From NCBI GenBank assembly GCA_032622095.1, contig CP136064.1, forward strand, positions 220,176,205 to 220,240,204: 64,000 bases of DNA. Reading direction: 5' to 3'. This DNA is from Siphonodentalium dalli (taxonomy: Eukaryota; Mollusca; Scaphopoda; Gadilida; Siphonodentaliidae). Both the position numbers and the translations under genes were made by a program. The notes beneath the pieces were generated by a model. It searched no databases and had not been told where the DNA came from. It saw only the letters and a program-made list of their open reading frames with translations. Positions within the stretch are counted from its first letter, which is position 1, and every line of letters begins with the position of its first letter. This document shows positions 37,889 to 49,588 of this stretch, in pieces.

Positions 37889-38080
37889 TTTATATGCGTT
37901 GATTGCTTGTGTGATATAGGTAACAGGAAATGATCCAAAAAAAAAAACACTCAATTTTTCGGTGGGACCGCTCGATTGCGATATGATAGGTCTACCAGGC
38001 GGTTGTATTTTTATACCGGTATCATTAAAACTTGGATCAATATTTTGTAGCTGTTTGCCAATTTTGTGAACTTTTGGTAA
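37889..38080. repeat. Right ~192-bp flanking direct repeat around the inserted LINE
   Basis: Second copy of 35645-35833. Here the RT fingers read in frame on the minus strand (GIKIQPPGRPIISQSSGPTE), but an A-run at about 37938-37949 disrupts the following codons. The complementary damage shows that both copies have mutated since duplication. Confidence 0.9.
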
Positions 38081-38945
38081 AAAGTATATGTGCGGGACAC
38101 TAGTTTTGTCATCTCTGTTAAATAGATATGCACGTGTATTGTTATTTATCGAGACATTTAGGTGCATCTTGTGTATCAGGCTGTGTACCTTTATTAGTGT
38201 ATATTTTATATCTATTTGTGGTATTTCTATATAGTGTATTCCGTCATTGAATTGTCTGAGGCCTTCAGCTGTATACTCGTTGGTGTCAAGTATGACAGTT
38301 GTGTTGTTTTTGTCCGCTTTAAGTATCATTATATCAGCGTTACCTTTCAAGTTATATATGGATTTCCGATGCTCGGGTGAGAGATTATCTTTGTATCTGA
38401 TTTTGTGGTCTGATATGTTCAGTTTGCATTCGTAAAAATAGTCTTCCAGTGTATTGCCACACAATGGTGGGCTATAGTGGGATTTGTTTTTGAATACGAT
38501 TTTTTGTTCATCAGACCCTTTATTCTTTAGGGTGCATTTGATGCGCATAGCTCTTTCAAACTTTCTGAAGTCGCTCATTATTAGGCGTTTACTCACTCTC
38601 TGAGATGGGATGAATTTAATCCATAACTTAATAGCATAATTTCATCATTTGTTAGTCTTTTGCTAGACAGATTTCTGATGAATGATTTTGCTACGTTGAG
38701 TTTTGTTTCAAAGCTTTTAAACAGCATGCTTTTCCCCCTAATTTTTTCGCATTTTTTGCTGATGCTTTTTGTACGTAATTTGCTTTTGTATTTGCGGCCC
38801 ATTGCAGGGTCATTCGTGATTGTTTACTTATCTGGGGATCACGCAAATTGTGTTTAAGCAATTGGCGCCATTCGTGCACTGCTTATATTGAGATTTGGTT
38901 GACCTGTTGTTGGGATGTGTTATTGCTTTTCTAAAATATCTGCTT
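37889..38945 (-). mobile_element. Penelope-like element, 5' part: N-terminal region and RT fingers
   Basis: Minus-strand frames read HPNNRSTKSQYKQC, then SFIRNLSSKRLTNDEIMLLSYGLN (38593-38802), then KFERAMRIKC, GNADIMILKADKNNTTVIL, VPHIYFLPKVHKIGK and GRPIISQSSGPTEKLS (37721-38596). The LSxxxLTxxExxLLSxGLxF, KADKNxxxVIL and LPKVHK..GRPIIS signatures are those of the N-terminal half and RT motifs 1-2 of Penelope-like elements. One frameshift separates the two main frames near 38595. It joins the 3' part (33606-35833) once the LINE at 35834-37888 is disregarded. Confidence 0.85.
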
Positions 38946-39909
38946 ACACTTGTTTTTGCTTTTCTATTTGGATTTTCTTTTTGTTTGCAGAGTACGCAAT
39001 TGTTTTTCCTCTTATCTCGAATTTTATCATTTCCCACAGCATTTGATCATCAATAGTATATCTAATTTCAATACTTGATGTTTTTGTGTATTCGTCTACT
39101 GTCTTTATAATAGTTGCTTTAATCTGTTCCACATAGTTAAGATCGTTTAGAAGGGAACTGTTAAATTTCCATGTCCCCTTCCCTTTTTGTTGGTCATTAA
39201 ATGACAGTCCTAAGTTAATTGAAGCATGGTCTGATTTATATTTTGTGCAGATATTCTGCAATATGACATATGGTTCTAAGTCTTTGGATACCAAGAAATA
39301 GTCAAGTCTGCTATATATTTTTTTGGGACCGTACCAAGTATATCTGGTTTTATTTTGATTACGTTGTCTCCATATATTAACTAATTCCATTTCAGTCATT
39401 CAGTACTCTTTATTTTTTCTCTATTTTTTGGGTTGTTGTGTCTACTATAGTTACATGTGTCAAGATCATATTGTTGTACCACATTCCAATCACCAACCCA
39501 GATAGTTGACAGGTTGCCGAGTTCTATAACCATATTTTTTAATTTTTTTCAAAAAATTCAGGGTTTCTTTGTTTGGACCATATACTGCAATCAGAGTGAA
39601 TCTGTGACTTTGTACTGTGATGTCCAGTATTATATAATTGCCCTCACGGTCTGCTTGTTGGTTATTTATTTAAAACTCAAAATAGTTTTTAAAGCCAATC
39701 GCCACCCCTCTGCTACTGCTATCAAATGAAGAAAATTTCATCTCATAACCCCATTCATTTTTCCAGAATTTTTCAGTTTACGGTGTGGAGTGGGTATCAA
39801 CGAAGATACTTATATCATACTTGTTACGAAACATATTGAAAAACTATTTTCTTTTAACACTATCTGATACAAGGCCTCTACAGTTCACCATACCTATATT
39901 GATTACCAT
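38946..39909 (-). mobile_element. L1/Tx1-like LINE, ORF2 apurinic-type endonuclease domain (inactivated)
   Basis: Minus strand. From an ATG at 39907-39909 the frame reads MVINIGMVNCRGLVSDSVKR; further shifted frames give FTLIAVYGPN, IWVGDWNVVQQYDLDTCNYS (the GDWN Asp/Asn pair), SRLDYFLVSKDLE and the catalytic SDHASI. These are the ordered motifs of the exonuclease-endonuclease-phosphatase fold used by LINE ORF2 proteins. Stops or frameshifts occur near 39840, 39540 and 39400. The domain ends at about 38946 with IQIEKQKQV, where the Penelope-like insertion begins. The ORF2 coding sequence resumes at 33605. Confidence 0.85.
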
Positions 39910-41972
39910 TTTTTCCCTTTTGACTGTGCATTGTGTTATAATTAGCAAATTTATTTTATTATTTTCCCCCATCCCAAAAAATATTGAAATGAGTAATTTT
40001 GTGATACAATTTTATGTTGTCCACACATACTTCTGTTATTGCATCCAATAATGATCTACGAGCTCCTTTGTGATAGCTTACATCTGTGATTAAATTTTTG
40101 ACAACAAAAATAGAATAATACATGTATTACAGTACATAAAAGAAGAAACAACAACTTTATTCCTTCTATAAGGCCTAGGGTAACATCTGAATAAGCGACA
40201 TAGCCATACACCATGCCAAAGCAAAAGCTCTGTGCTGCTGTAATTAATACAAGGCTGCACATACATATATATCACTCAGCTGTTGTCTTTATGTCGAAAT
40301 CGACTTATTTATATTTAATGTGCTCAGCAGCGGATCTCCCCTGACAAAGGCTGCTGCTGGATTATTCACCGAGGTTTCATCCAACAATAACCCTGTCACC
40401 ACCCAGTACCATCAGGTGGAGAACACCTGCCGTGCAACACAATACCTAACTAGAATTCACCCACTGGATATGCCTATACTTGCGCCCATCACACATCTTG
40501 CATGTTTTGTTGTGTCTTACCAAAAACAGTTTGAAACACGAGTGTTGGCCCCTCGTTTGAGAGATCGATAACACAAATCTAGATATCAAATCTCAGTTCA
40601 TCCATCGGTGAAATAGTTTTGTGTGCCGATAGAATATCTCTATTAACTCAATTTGATCTATTACACTATTGCTAGTCTTAGTGATACGTACGAGTTGTTT
40701 GACATTTTTATAGAACAACATAGACATCGTGCATATAAAGGATGTGAAGACGATTGGTTGCCGATGATGCTATATTATATACAAATTGGGTTAAATTACT
40801 AATTTGAGTAGAATGATAGCAAGTGTGTATGCCATTGCATTTCAGTGGCAAAAACCATAAAAGTAAATTACAAATACCGACGCAATTAAATAAAAGACAC
40901 GCGACCATTGGCTAATCTTTTATTAACAGTGTATCAATGTGAACATGCCCTTAGCGACTGATCTGTACAGTCTTCGGGAACATAACATCGGGTAGTCTAT
41001 TGCGTTGATAACGAGAAAGCTTGTTTTCCCAGTTAATTAATAAGGCATTTTAATAATCCATGTTTCCACATTCACATTGTTCAGTGCAATTGTTTTTCAA
41101 TTGAACCACGCGATCGACTGTTTGGCCGGACATGATTTATATGCACCAGGATCTTTCGAAAATGTTTTGAACTTTCCAGAAATACGTTCGCACCTCACTG
41201 TCTCTGCGAAAAAAAAAACGATTCCGCACGCATCTTTTAGACATTATCTCAACTCATTTCCCCGAGTTCCAAGTTACATAAAATAGGCTTCTAATGGGCA
41301 GTACTATTGCCCACCTTTGTTTTCCATGCAGTATATATATATTTATAATAATAAAACACGAAGTTGTTGGCAGATGCAATGGTTAAGCACGTCCGTATAA
41401 AACGAGTCTCAGCTGTCTAGACATCGACGCGATCATTTCTGGTGTTTTGCGCGCCCATGTAGCTTGTGACGTCCTGATGTGCGTCGTGACGTCATCGCAT
41501 CTTGATCGGTTTCCAGAAAGAAATCATTCAATATTGTTCATTTATGAACGATTTATTACCAAAATAAAACCAGATAACAATGCAAATTAAGTATATATGT
41601 GGATTTAAATTACAATTGATGCAACCATTTCATATTATTGCGTGTGCATTCTTTACAGTATGTACTTCCGGTATGACGTAACATATTCACGAAAGGACAG
41701 ACAAATAAACAGATAAACAGATAGATATCCGCACCGAAAATATTACTTGCGTCCAGCATGGTCTGGCGCAAGTAATAACTTCATATTATGAGTTATAGTG
41801 AATACATATACTGAGAAAAAAAAACAAATATAATTAACACTAACAAATGAATTGTTTCAGATTTTGTTCACACTGAGATTAAGTCTTCTGATACATGTAT
41901 AATTGTCACTTAGAAATTAATTGTCTAATTTTCCTGATGCCAGTCTATTTTATGTCTCATTTCTTTTCCAGT
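39910..41972. other. 2-kb stretch between LINE ORF1 and ORF2, probably a further insertion
   Basis: L1-like elements normally have a short ORF1-ORF2 spacer, so about 2.06 kb here suggests inserted sequence. I see short open frames on both strands (40056-40262 minus, 40320-40571 plus, the latter starting MLSSGSPLTKAAAGLF) with no recognised motif, plus an A-rich and TGACGTCA-containing region (about 41460-41495). No transposon termini identified. Confidence 0.4.
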
Positions 41973-42836
41973 TTAAGAAAGGGTTCTTTTTGCAGGTATA
42001 GACAAGTTTTAGCTTCTTTTTTTCTTCCAGTGGAAGTTCTCCTCTTTGTTTCAGCAGTTGACCTCTGAGTTTGGACAAAACTGGTGGAACGTCTATTGCA
42101 ATTCCATACCCTGTCCCGGGAGTTAATTACATTGCATTATCCATAATGAAATCACGATCACACAAGTTAACAAACCTAATAATAATATCAGGGGTCCCTG
42201 GTTTTCCTGTTGGCAATCGATGACATGCCGCGAACAACATTCTCCCAATTTCCTGGTCTTGAATTTTGAGGTTGTCCTTGAATGACTTGATAGTTTTTCT
42301 AAGTGTCTCAGCTGGTGCTTCTTTTTTATTCACTTTTATGCCTTTCACCACCAAATTCCATTTTCGCCCCCACAAGTCATTTAATTTTTGTTTGAGCGCT
42401 TTCTGTCCTGTCATTTTTTCTTCTATTATGTCATTACATTCTTTCATCTCATCTAACCTTTCATCCATTTCCAATATTTCAGCTTCATATACAGATTGCA
42501 TTTCATCGATTCTACACTCTAGTTATGAGATTAGGCAGTCTATCTTAGGAACAGTCGTTATTTCTATTGACGACACATTTTCTTCAGCTTCCTCCGCAAC
42601 TTTTTCCACGACAACTTTTTTGGTCAAAGTTTCTAATTTGGTCTCCACCTCGTTGAATTGCACATTTATAGAAGCGTGGAGTTGCTGGACACATTTGGAA
42701 ATGTCTGCAAAACTACTACATTCATACATTTGTCTGGTTTCTCATTTTTTTTATCTCGTTTCCATTTTGAAATTTGGTTACGAAGCTTTTTGTCTTCCCT
42801 ATATTCGCGATATAGAAATAGAGCGTTATCGGAGCT
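41973..42836 (-). mobile_element. L1/Tx1-like LINE ORF1 (RNA-binding protein), inactivated
   Basis: On the minus strand, a basic N-terminal segment (YREYREDKKLRNQISKWKR) is followed after a frameshift by FADISKCVQQLHASINVQF and a heptad-like coiled-coil region. After an in-frame TAA (about 42525) comes WNLVVKGI..FAACHRLPTGKPG..DIIIRFVNLCDRD, the RRM-like signature of L1 ORF1 (Transposase_22 type). After another TAA at 42127-42129, in the same frame, follows YGIAIDVPPVLSKLRGQLLK with a Lys-rich C-terminus stopping at 41973-41975. It lies 5' of the endonuclease piece on the same strand, as expected for ORF1 of the same element. Confidence 0.8.
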
Positions 42837-43159
42837 TGTAAAATATGCGACCTCACTCCTCGCTTGTCATACCGGAAGTCATCTACTTTCCGACTTAATT
42901 GGAACTAGAACTCAGTGCGGTCAGCACGTCGGCAATGATTGGGTTGTCACATGTTATATTGTCTGTATTATCCATGTAAAACGCCAAATACACGATAATT
43001 ACAGAGATTACAAGCATGTATGTATCCACCCGTGATTGCAAAAGATAATGTGACACATTACGAATTATGTGGAGGTAAATTGAGCCATTATAGTTTGATA
43101 CTGATTCTGAGCAATCAAGGCTATCTCGTATTTGTTTTATAGCAAACTAATTGGTTATT
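42837..43159. other. 5' flank of the LINE, nothing else recognised
   Basis: May include the LINE 5' UTR on the minus strand. No gene seen. Confidence 0.35.
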
Positions 43160-43163
43160 TTAA

Positions 43164-44096
43164 GGGCTTTGTGGACCCAATTTTTCCAAAATTTTATGGA
43201 GTCCAAATACAGGATTCTGTTCATGTATGTTAGTAATCACAGAAACCATGCCCAGTGATGCAACATTTTATGAGTATACTTCATGGTGGATTATGTTAGG
43301 AATACAAAATGTGAACTTTATTGAGATTTAAAAAAAATATATTTACAGGCAATGGTCCAAGAAAAACTAAGTCCGTATCTAAGAATCTAATATGGGAATA
43401 TGTACTGAACACTGTGATGAATGATGTACTACAAAAAAAAAATATATTTCTTGAACCGGTTGTTGACTGCATATACTTGCTTAAACATTGGCTGTGTGGG
43501 TGCTAGCAGGCATGGGTTAGCAGCTGGCCATTGTAACCGCTATGGACTCTGTTGACAATATAGAATGCTAATCCTCAACCAAACCCTACCAGACAACCAC
43601 ACGATTTCTAGTAAGTAGGTCACCACTCACTCATAGGATAACCACTCATGTGGATGTTGACACTGGTAAAAGCCATTTACACTTGACTGGACATAAGCCA
43701 TGAAAATGTGACCCATAAACTGCTGGCTCTCAGTCAACTATATTGTGAAGTTAGTGTATCATTTGTCAACAACCGGTTCAAAGTAATTTTTTCAAAGAAA
43801 AAATCAAGAAATATAATTTTGTTTTTGTAGTGGATCATTCATCACAGTGTTCAGTACATATTCCCATATTTGATTCTCAGATATGGACTATGTTTTTCTT
43901 GGACCATTGCCTGTAAAGTTTTTTTTTTTTAAAGCTCAATAAAGTTCACATTTTGTATTTCTAACATAAGCCACCATGAAGTATGCTCTTAAAGTGTTGC
44001 ATCAATGGGCATGGTTTCTATGATTACTAATATACATGAACAGAATCCTTTATTTGGACTCTATCAAATTTTGGAAAAATTGGGTCCACAAAGCCC
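43164..44096. mobile_element. TTAA-flanked foldback element with ~310-bp inverted arms
   Basis: The left arm (43164-about 43466) is the imperfect reverse complement of the right arm (about 43768-44096). The pairing starts GGGCTTTGTGGACCC and runs through GAACAGAAT, TTGCATCA, GTGAACTTTATTGAG, CAATGGTCCAAGAAAAAC and GAACCGGTTGTTGAC. TTAA immediately flanks both ends (43160-43163 and 44097-44100), as expected for a piggyBac-type target duplication. The roughly 300-bp centre has no transposase. Non-autonomous DNA element. Confidence 0.85.
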
Positions 44097-44100
44097 TTAA

Positions 44101-44978
44101 TTGATTAGTCTTATAAGAAAATTTAAAGAGGAAGACGCCATAACCAAAAATCCCCCAAATACCTCACTCGTATATACATTTGCGCAGTACTATTTTCCGC
44201 TGATTTAATTTAGCCCACCTTAAAATTCGTGCACACTGACGCTCGAATTCAAAACTGACAAACTTATTTTCTAAAGTGTATAGCATCCAGTTTAGTTACG
44301 ATTGTAGATTATTTTTAATCGATCCTGTTTGAACATTTAATGGCCACAACGAAATGATATGTCCCTAAAGTACAAGGAAGGTAGCTGTCAATTATTTAGC
44401 TGTGATATATATAGGTATACATATATAATGCTATTCTGCAATTGGTCCCATAATAATTATAATATATCATATATCTATCTCTTTATCTATATAAGTAGGG
44501 ATATCGACGACATGTCATCGAACTAAAAGTAGGAAATATATATTAACCACAATGATCACCGATGGCAATTGTAGTTTACACGTATATAGATGACACATGC
44601 CCCTTTATTGATATCATTTTCGCTGAAATCTGTCAGTCATACTATTTTTCGCTAAGATTTAAATTCGTGCACTAATGGGTTCGTGTAAAATAGTACTGAG
44701 CCAATTTAAATACGAGTAAGGTAAGCATCAAGATAGCTGAATCATAATTTACGCTTTGCAATTAGCGTCTTGTGCATATCATATGTGAATAATGTTTGAA
44801 AGGGTGGTGTGGAGGCCATATTTTAATTTTCTTGTTAACTAAAAAGAGTTGGCGACCGATTTCAATAATTGTTTTGCCACATGTCCACGTTTTCGGGCCA
44901 AAGGAAATGCGCACCTGTTGTATAACTGGTGGGAGAATCCATTTAGTAAATAAAAGGTTAATACATGTATATCCACAG
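44101..44978. other. Intron sequence before exon 3
   Basis: AT-rich, no gene recognised. Ends in the acceptor TATCCACAG at 44970-44978. Confidence 0.45.
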
Positions 44979-45108
44979 GACGCACATTATGATGCATTTC
45001 CAACCAACACTATTGTAGATGAAATAGTGTTCGTCGCGTACCCATCAAACACCAATACAGTGAGCAAGATACAGAAGATTGAGCTGTTTACATGTGTCCA
45101 TCCTACAG
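44979..45108 (+). CDS. Exon 3 of the ZP/EGF gene: C-terminal half of the unrecognised extracellular domain
   Basis: 130 nt between the acceptor TATCCACAG and donor GTAACC. Starts on a codon boundary, matching the phase-0 end of exon 2, and ends one base into a codon. It reads DAHYDAFPTNTIVDEIVF, then NTVSKIQKIELFTCVHPT. The TIVDEIV and IELFTCVHPT blocks correspond to TVLDTIV and LDVSICPNVT in exon 1, so the gene encodes at least two copies of this half-unit. The preceding intron of 18,172 bp contains the nested retroelements. The upstream in-frame reading (from 44796) is intronic and has no coding character. Confidence 0.68.
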
Positions 45109-46352
45109 GTAACCATAACGAATATTATCAATAGCCGAAGCAGTCTGGTGTGCTATTTAATAAATAGATCATGGCATGGAGTTGCCTTCGTATGGGATAT
45201 TCCCCGAGGTGTCGAGTCATAAACCGAACCTAGAAACAATCGGGAGAAAACGGAAATGTGGGGACAATTCCCTCCTACAGAACTGAGAACAAAGCTGCAT
45301 GTGCATGGTGAGCAAAGAAGTTATATTACAGGCCAAATAATGTTCAATTCTCATTAATTTTGTAAGAAAGTAATTTATTGATTTTTGGTTCATTATGGCA
45401 ATGAAGCATGTTCTTTTTTTGTTGTTGAAATTGTTAATTGAATCAAAAATAGAAATAAATGCAATAATTACACAACATGTCATCTAAAAGTGTCGGATGA
45501 ATGGAAATATAAAAAAAAATGGAGAGGGGGGTTGTCAGAACAAAAACATTGAGAGAAATCAGAGAAAGGAGAGAAATAAGGCAAAGAGTGTGAAATTAAT
45601 ACAATAAGTATTGCACATTCTGTAATGCCATGTACACAGTCCTAAAGGAGCATAATTTGAGCTACTAGCAATATTTTCTTATTAGGTGAGCTGTGGGACT
45701 ATACATTCAAATAATTTTAAAACAAGCTTTTTCAGGAACTATTGAAAAACTGAAGATTAGATTTATGTGCTGCAGTTTTCTTATTTGTTTACCAGTCGCT
45801 CCAAACCTTCCCAACGGTCTTTAAAGTTGTTTTTCTGCGCTATAATAAGATTCTAATTGTGTTTTAAGCTCATTCAAATTAGGCTTTATTTCCCTCATTT
45901 TTGATTTAAAATAAAAGTAAGCAGAAACCTGATAAAGTCGTAATGATTCTCAGAAATCCAAAAATTAAGTTCTTTAATAGTATATATATTGGCTGCGGAC
46001 ACACGTACCACAGTTGCGATGGCATAGTAGGTGTGACAATTTATTATGGTGAAGTTTGTTTGACAATTGGCCGTCATACTTAATATGCCATAGCTAGCCA
46101 TGTAGCCCGCTGAGTTTCCGCACAATGAGTTGATTGGACCAATTAACCCATTGTGTTACATCAAGGTTGAATTCTACTCATTACGTTTTGCTACATTGTA
46201 TGCTATACGGTACATAAAATTGCACCATCGATCGTCCAGAGTTGTGTTTCACCGTGGCACCGATAATTGGCCGCTGGGGGGGGGGGGGTAAAACTTTGAC
46301 ATTTCGGCCTCTAAAGGCGAAACGCGTGCGAGAACCGACCGACGAGAAACCG
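45109..46352. other. Intron sequence, no gene seen
   Basis: First part of the 4,480-bp intron between exons 3 and 4. Contains a G13 tract at 46276-46288. No coding signal noticed. Confidence 0.45.
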
Positions 46353-47486
46353 AAAAACAAAACTAAATATAGTAATTTACATGTAAATGTAGTCCTTCTA
46401 AAAAGAAATGCTATATAGTTTGGACAAAAATAAGTGATTTCACAACTGTTATTCTTCCAGGTGGTCTTAATATTCCTTAGAGCACAATCCCATTGTTGCA
46501 ATCGTTCCCTGGTTTTGGGTAAAGCACACCAATTTCCAAGGCTGGCGAAGGAATAGTTCAATGATTATTCCATTGTTAGGCACACGCAACTCATAATAGA
46601 CAAATCGCACGGTCGTTTCAAAGTGGGACCAGTCCGTGTCGTTTCGGACATATCTATTCACATTCAACGGCGATCAGTTCATGTTAATCACGTTGTTTGG
46701 GCGTGGCTAGCCGGCTATTGTGTCCAATCGCGGCCAGCGCACGGATTGTGCGTTGTGGTCAAAACACGCTCAACCGCACATTTCCAGTTGATTGAATTAT
46801 GTGGGATCAATTGTGCTCTAAGTCGGACAGAGCACGCGAATATTTTTTTTTACCAGAATAAATCTCGTCTTCGACTCGATTGATTCTGGTAAAGAACAAT
46901 TCTTGTGCTCTAACCATTACTTGAGGATCATGAATTGATAGTTTGGGTTATATCATTCATGAACCTGCCTTAAAATATGGCCATGAAATCACTCCTTTGT
47001 TCAAGTCCATTGTATAGGATCATGGAAGATTATTGTCGAAACAGTACATTAATTTACGAACAACGATCCATTATTTTAATAACGGACATTCAATATCCAA
47101 TTTAACGAATGGTTATTTTACTGTGGACGGTTATTTTACTGTGGACGGTTAGATAGTTATTTTACTGCGGCCGATTTCATTTCATATGACTTGCATGCAT
47201 GATACCATAATGTATGCATGTTGCTATCGCTCTATAGACAATATCGCTCTCATTGATTACTAGAACATGACCGAAGTGATAGACCTATATATAGAGCCTC
47301 GTCACTCGGGTTGGATGAGGGGGTGTATAACATCAAATTCCAGGCATGTCGTTTCACGAATAGGCATTGAATTTTCAACTTTCAAAATTTCTCGAATCTA
47401 ATTCCGTTCCCATGTGGCATGTTGTTGCACCCCTCACGACAAAAACAAAACTAAATATAGTAATTTACATGTAAATGTAGTCCTTC
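46353..47486. repeat. Pair of identical 46-bp direct repeats 1.09 kb apart
   Basis: 46353-46398 and 47441-47486 are identical by eye and include the palindrome ATTTACATGTAAAT, ending AGTCCTTC. Between them are a CG-richer patch (46640-46830) and a short tandem repeat at 47111-47172 (GTTATTTTACTGTGGAC, about three units). This could mark termini of a decayed element; no coding capacity supports that. Confidence 0.6.
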
Positions 47487-47895
47487 GATTTTCATTATTC
47501 CCGCGACCCCAAACTACAAGATCGCCAAAATCTTCGATTATGCATATTGCTCGCAATAATCCGTCATTCAATGTGTAATTCTCCGCAAAATCCGAAATAT
47601 GCCGCATAAATAATTCAATACAAATGCCGAAATGTAACGGCAAACTCCCGATGATATTCGTAAATTTATCTCAGAAGGAGCTTATTGTCGGTACGTCGTG
47701 TTCAGTCAACGGTCGGAAAAGCAATGGGTACTACTACCTGCCCACTAAGTTGACAATTTGTTAAGATGACCCGATATAATGGACCAGAATAGCCACAGAT
47801 TATGGTTCATCTCAGTTCCGTCTCAAAGTTCAGCCCATTTCCTTTCAATAATATGGCCAAAAGAGGTTCTCCGCAAAATTCTATACTATAAAATG

Positions 47896-47939
47896 AATTT
47901 GTCATGCCCCATACGGAATTTGTCATGCCCCATACGGAA
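47896..47939 (+). repeat. 20-bp direct repeat, two copies
   Basis: GAATTTGTCATGCCCCATAC occurs twice in immediate succession. Confidence 0.8.
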
Positions 47940-48059
47940 CTTTAGAATAGAACGTAGTTGTCGGTTAATTAACTAACACGTATAATAACCAAGTGAGTCA
48001 CAATTTCCTACCTTTTCGGATAACGCAGAGAATAATGTTCGGGATATATGTAACAAATT

Positions 48060-48960
48060 TACTTTTTACAAATTTCATTGCCATTTTGAGCAATTTGCGC
48101 TATAAACACCGTAGTGTGGCACATTTAAGATAGACCAAAACAATAAACACCTTTCAATCCAAACATAGTTACATTTTACTTGAAAAATGGTCCAAACATT
48201 TATGTCAAGTTTTTGAGAGCAAAGTCCAATATTTTTGGTGATGTCAGTGTTGACAATAGTAACAATTAACCATGGTACATCAGACATGTAAGTATTTAAT
48301 GTATAGAATGCAGAATAGCCAATTTTATACATCAACCACAACTTGTAAGCGATTGCAGCACACGCTGTGGCAATATTTACCATTTTCCATATTTTGGCGG
48401 CCATTTTGGCAGGCATTTTGAGCCAAAGTAAGAATTTTGGTTCCAGTGAGTTGGAATATTCATAGATAATCATATGCCTCCCTTACATTACAAAGTTCTG
48501 TTTATTTCTTGTTGAGATATGACTAGAATTGTGATTTTTTGTGAAATTTTATACCGCGTTCTGTAAACTCGAATTTTTGAGGGAACGGAAGGGGCTAGGA
48601 CCACAATAAGTGCATATTTAATTGATCCAATGATCAGTTAGTATACCAAATACAAAATAAAGTCACATTACTCAACCAGTTCCAAACCGAATGAATCGAT
48701 CTAGAAGATATTTGTGAAAAAACATCATATTTTCAACTTCTGGCGGCCATTTTGGTGGCCATCTTGGATGATGAGTTTCAATTTTGTCCCAAAAAAGTAT
48801 CATTGTGTCTTAGCTTCATGAACATATAAACATTTGTGTACATTTTACTATATTTTCCAGCTATAATTTGCATAAAACTGACATAGGGACTGGTCTGAAA
48901 AACGGCGGCCATGATGGACGCCATTTTGTCTGGAGTCTATACGGCCACTTTTTTTTCTCG
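48060..48960. repeat. Dispersed repeat rich in GGCGGCCATTTTGG
   Basis: Repeated phrases GGCGGCCATTTTGG, GGTGGCCATCTTGG and ACGCCATTTTG. Positions about 48310-48440 recur in reverse complement at about 60340-60465 (ACAACTTGTAAGCGATTGCA). Positions about 48590-48760 share blocks in reverse complement with 59260-59400. The minus open frame at 48075-48473 comes from this repeat. Confidence 0.6.
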
Positions 48961-49588
48961 TTAACATTGCTTAAAAGTTGAAGGACATAATAAGGAACAA
49001 AATGTGGACTACCTGGACTTTTACAGAATACATCTTCGACTCAAATTACTTATTTTCTAATATATTATCGATATTAGATCGTTGTTATTACCGGGAATTT
49101 ATTGAAAATGGCGTACAGTGCCCCTTTAAGATAACGCAATGTGCCTTTTCCGGATACTACTTTTCCGATTCCAGAATTCCGATGTCAGAATAGAAATTCT
49201 GGCCCCGAACATTGTTGTATTGTTATGACTTCAATGAGTCTTTCTGGGACTTTAGATATATAATGCTCGTTGAAGAGTACTTCAGGTAGTTATTGACCTA
49301 TTTACATACTGGTCAAATTCAATAGCAAATATATTATGTGTATTTTGCAGCCCAACCGCGACACTTGGCTTTAACACTAACTATACCAAATACTCATTGA
49401 CGAGTAGTACCTATATACATATAACAGTTGATGTTTACAGAACACTGGTTTCCACGTGAAATATCGACAATATAGAATATTTCCGGAACATAATTTAAGA
49501 CGAATAATATAGTCCAGTCCAATGTGTATTTGGTATAACTGATGGGATATTCAAATCATTAAAGAAAGGGTTAACAATATCTTTACAG
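48961..49588. other. Intron sequence before exon 4
   Basis: No gene seen. Ends in the acceptor ATCTTTACAG. Confidence 0.45.

Noticed and set aside
38946-42836. Two independent LINEs instead of one split element
   Set aside because: ORF1, endonuclease and RT pieces are on the same strand, in canonical order, non-overlapping, and of the same L1/Tx1-like type, so a single split element is simpler.
48075-48473. 132-codon minus-strand ORF
   Set aside because: Derived from the GGCGGCCATTTTGG dispersed repeat, whose inverted copy is at 60340-60475.
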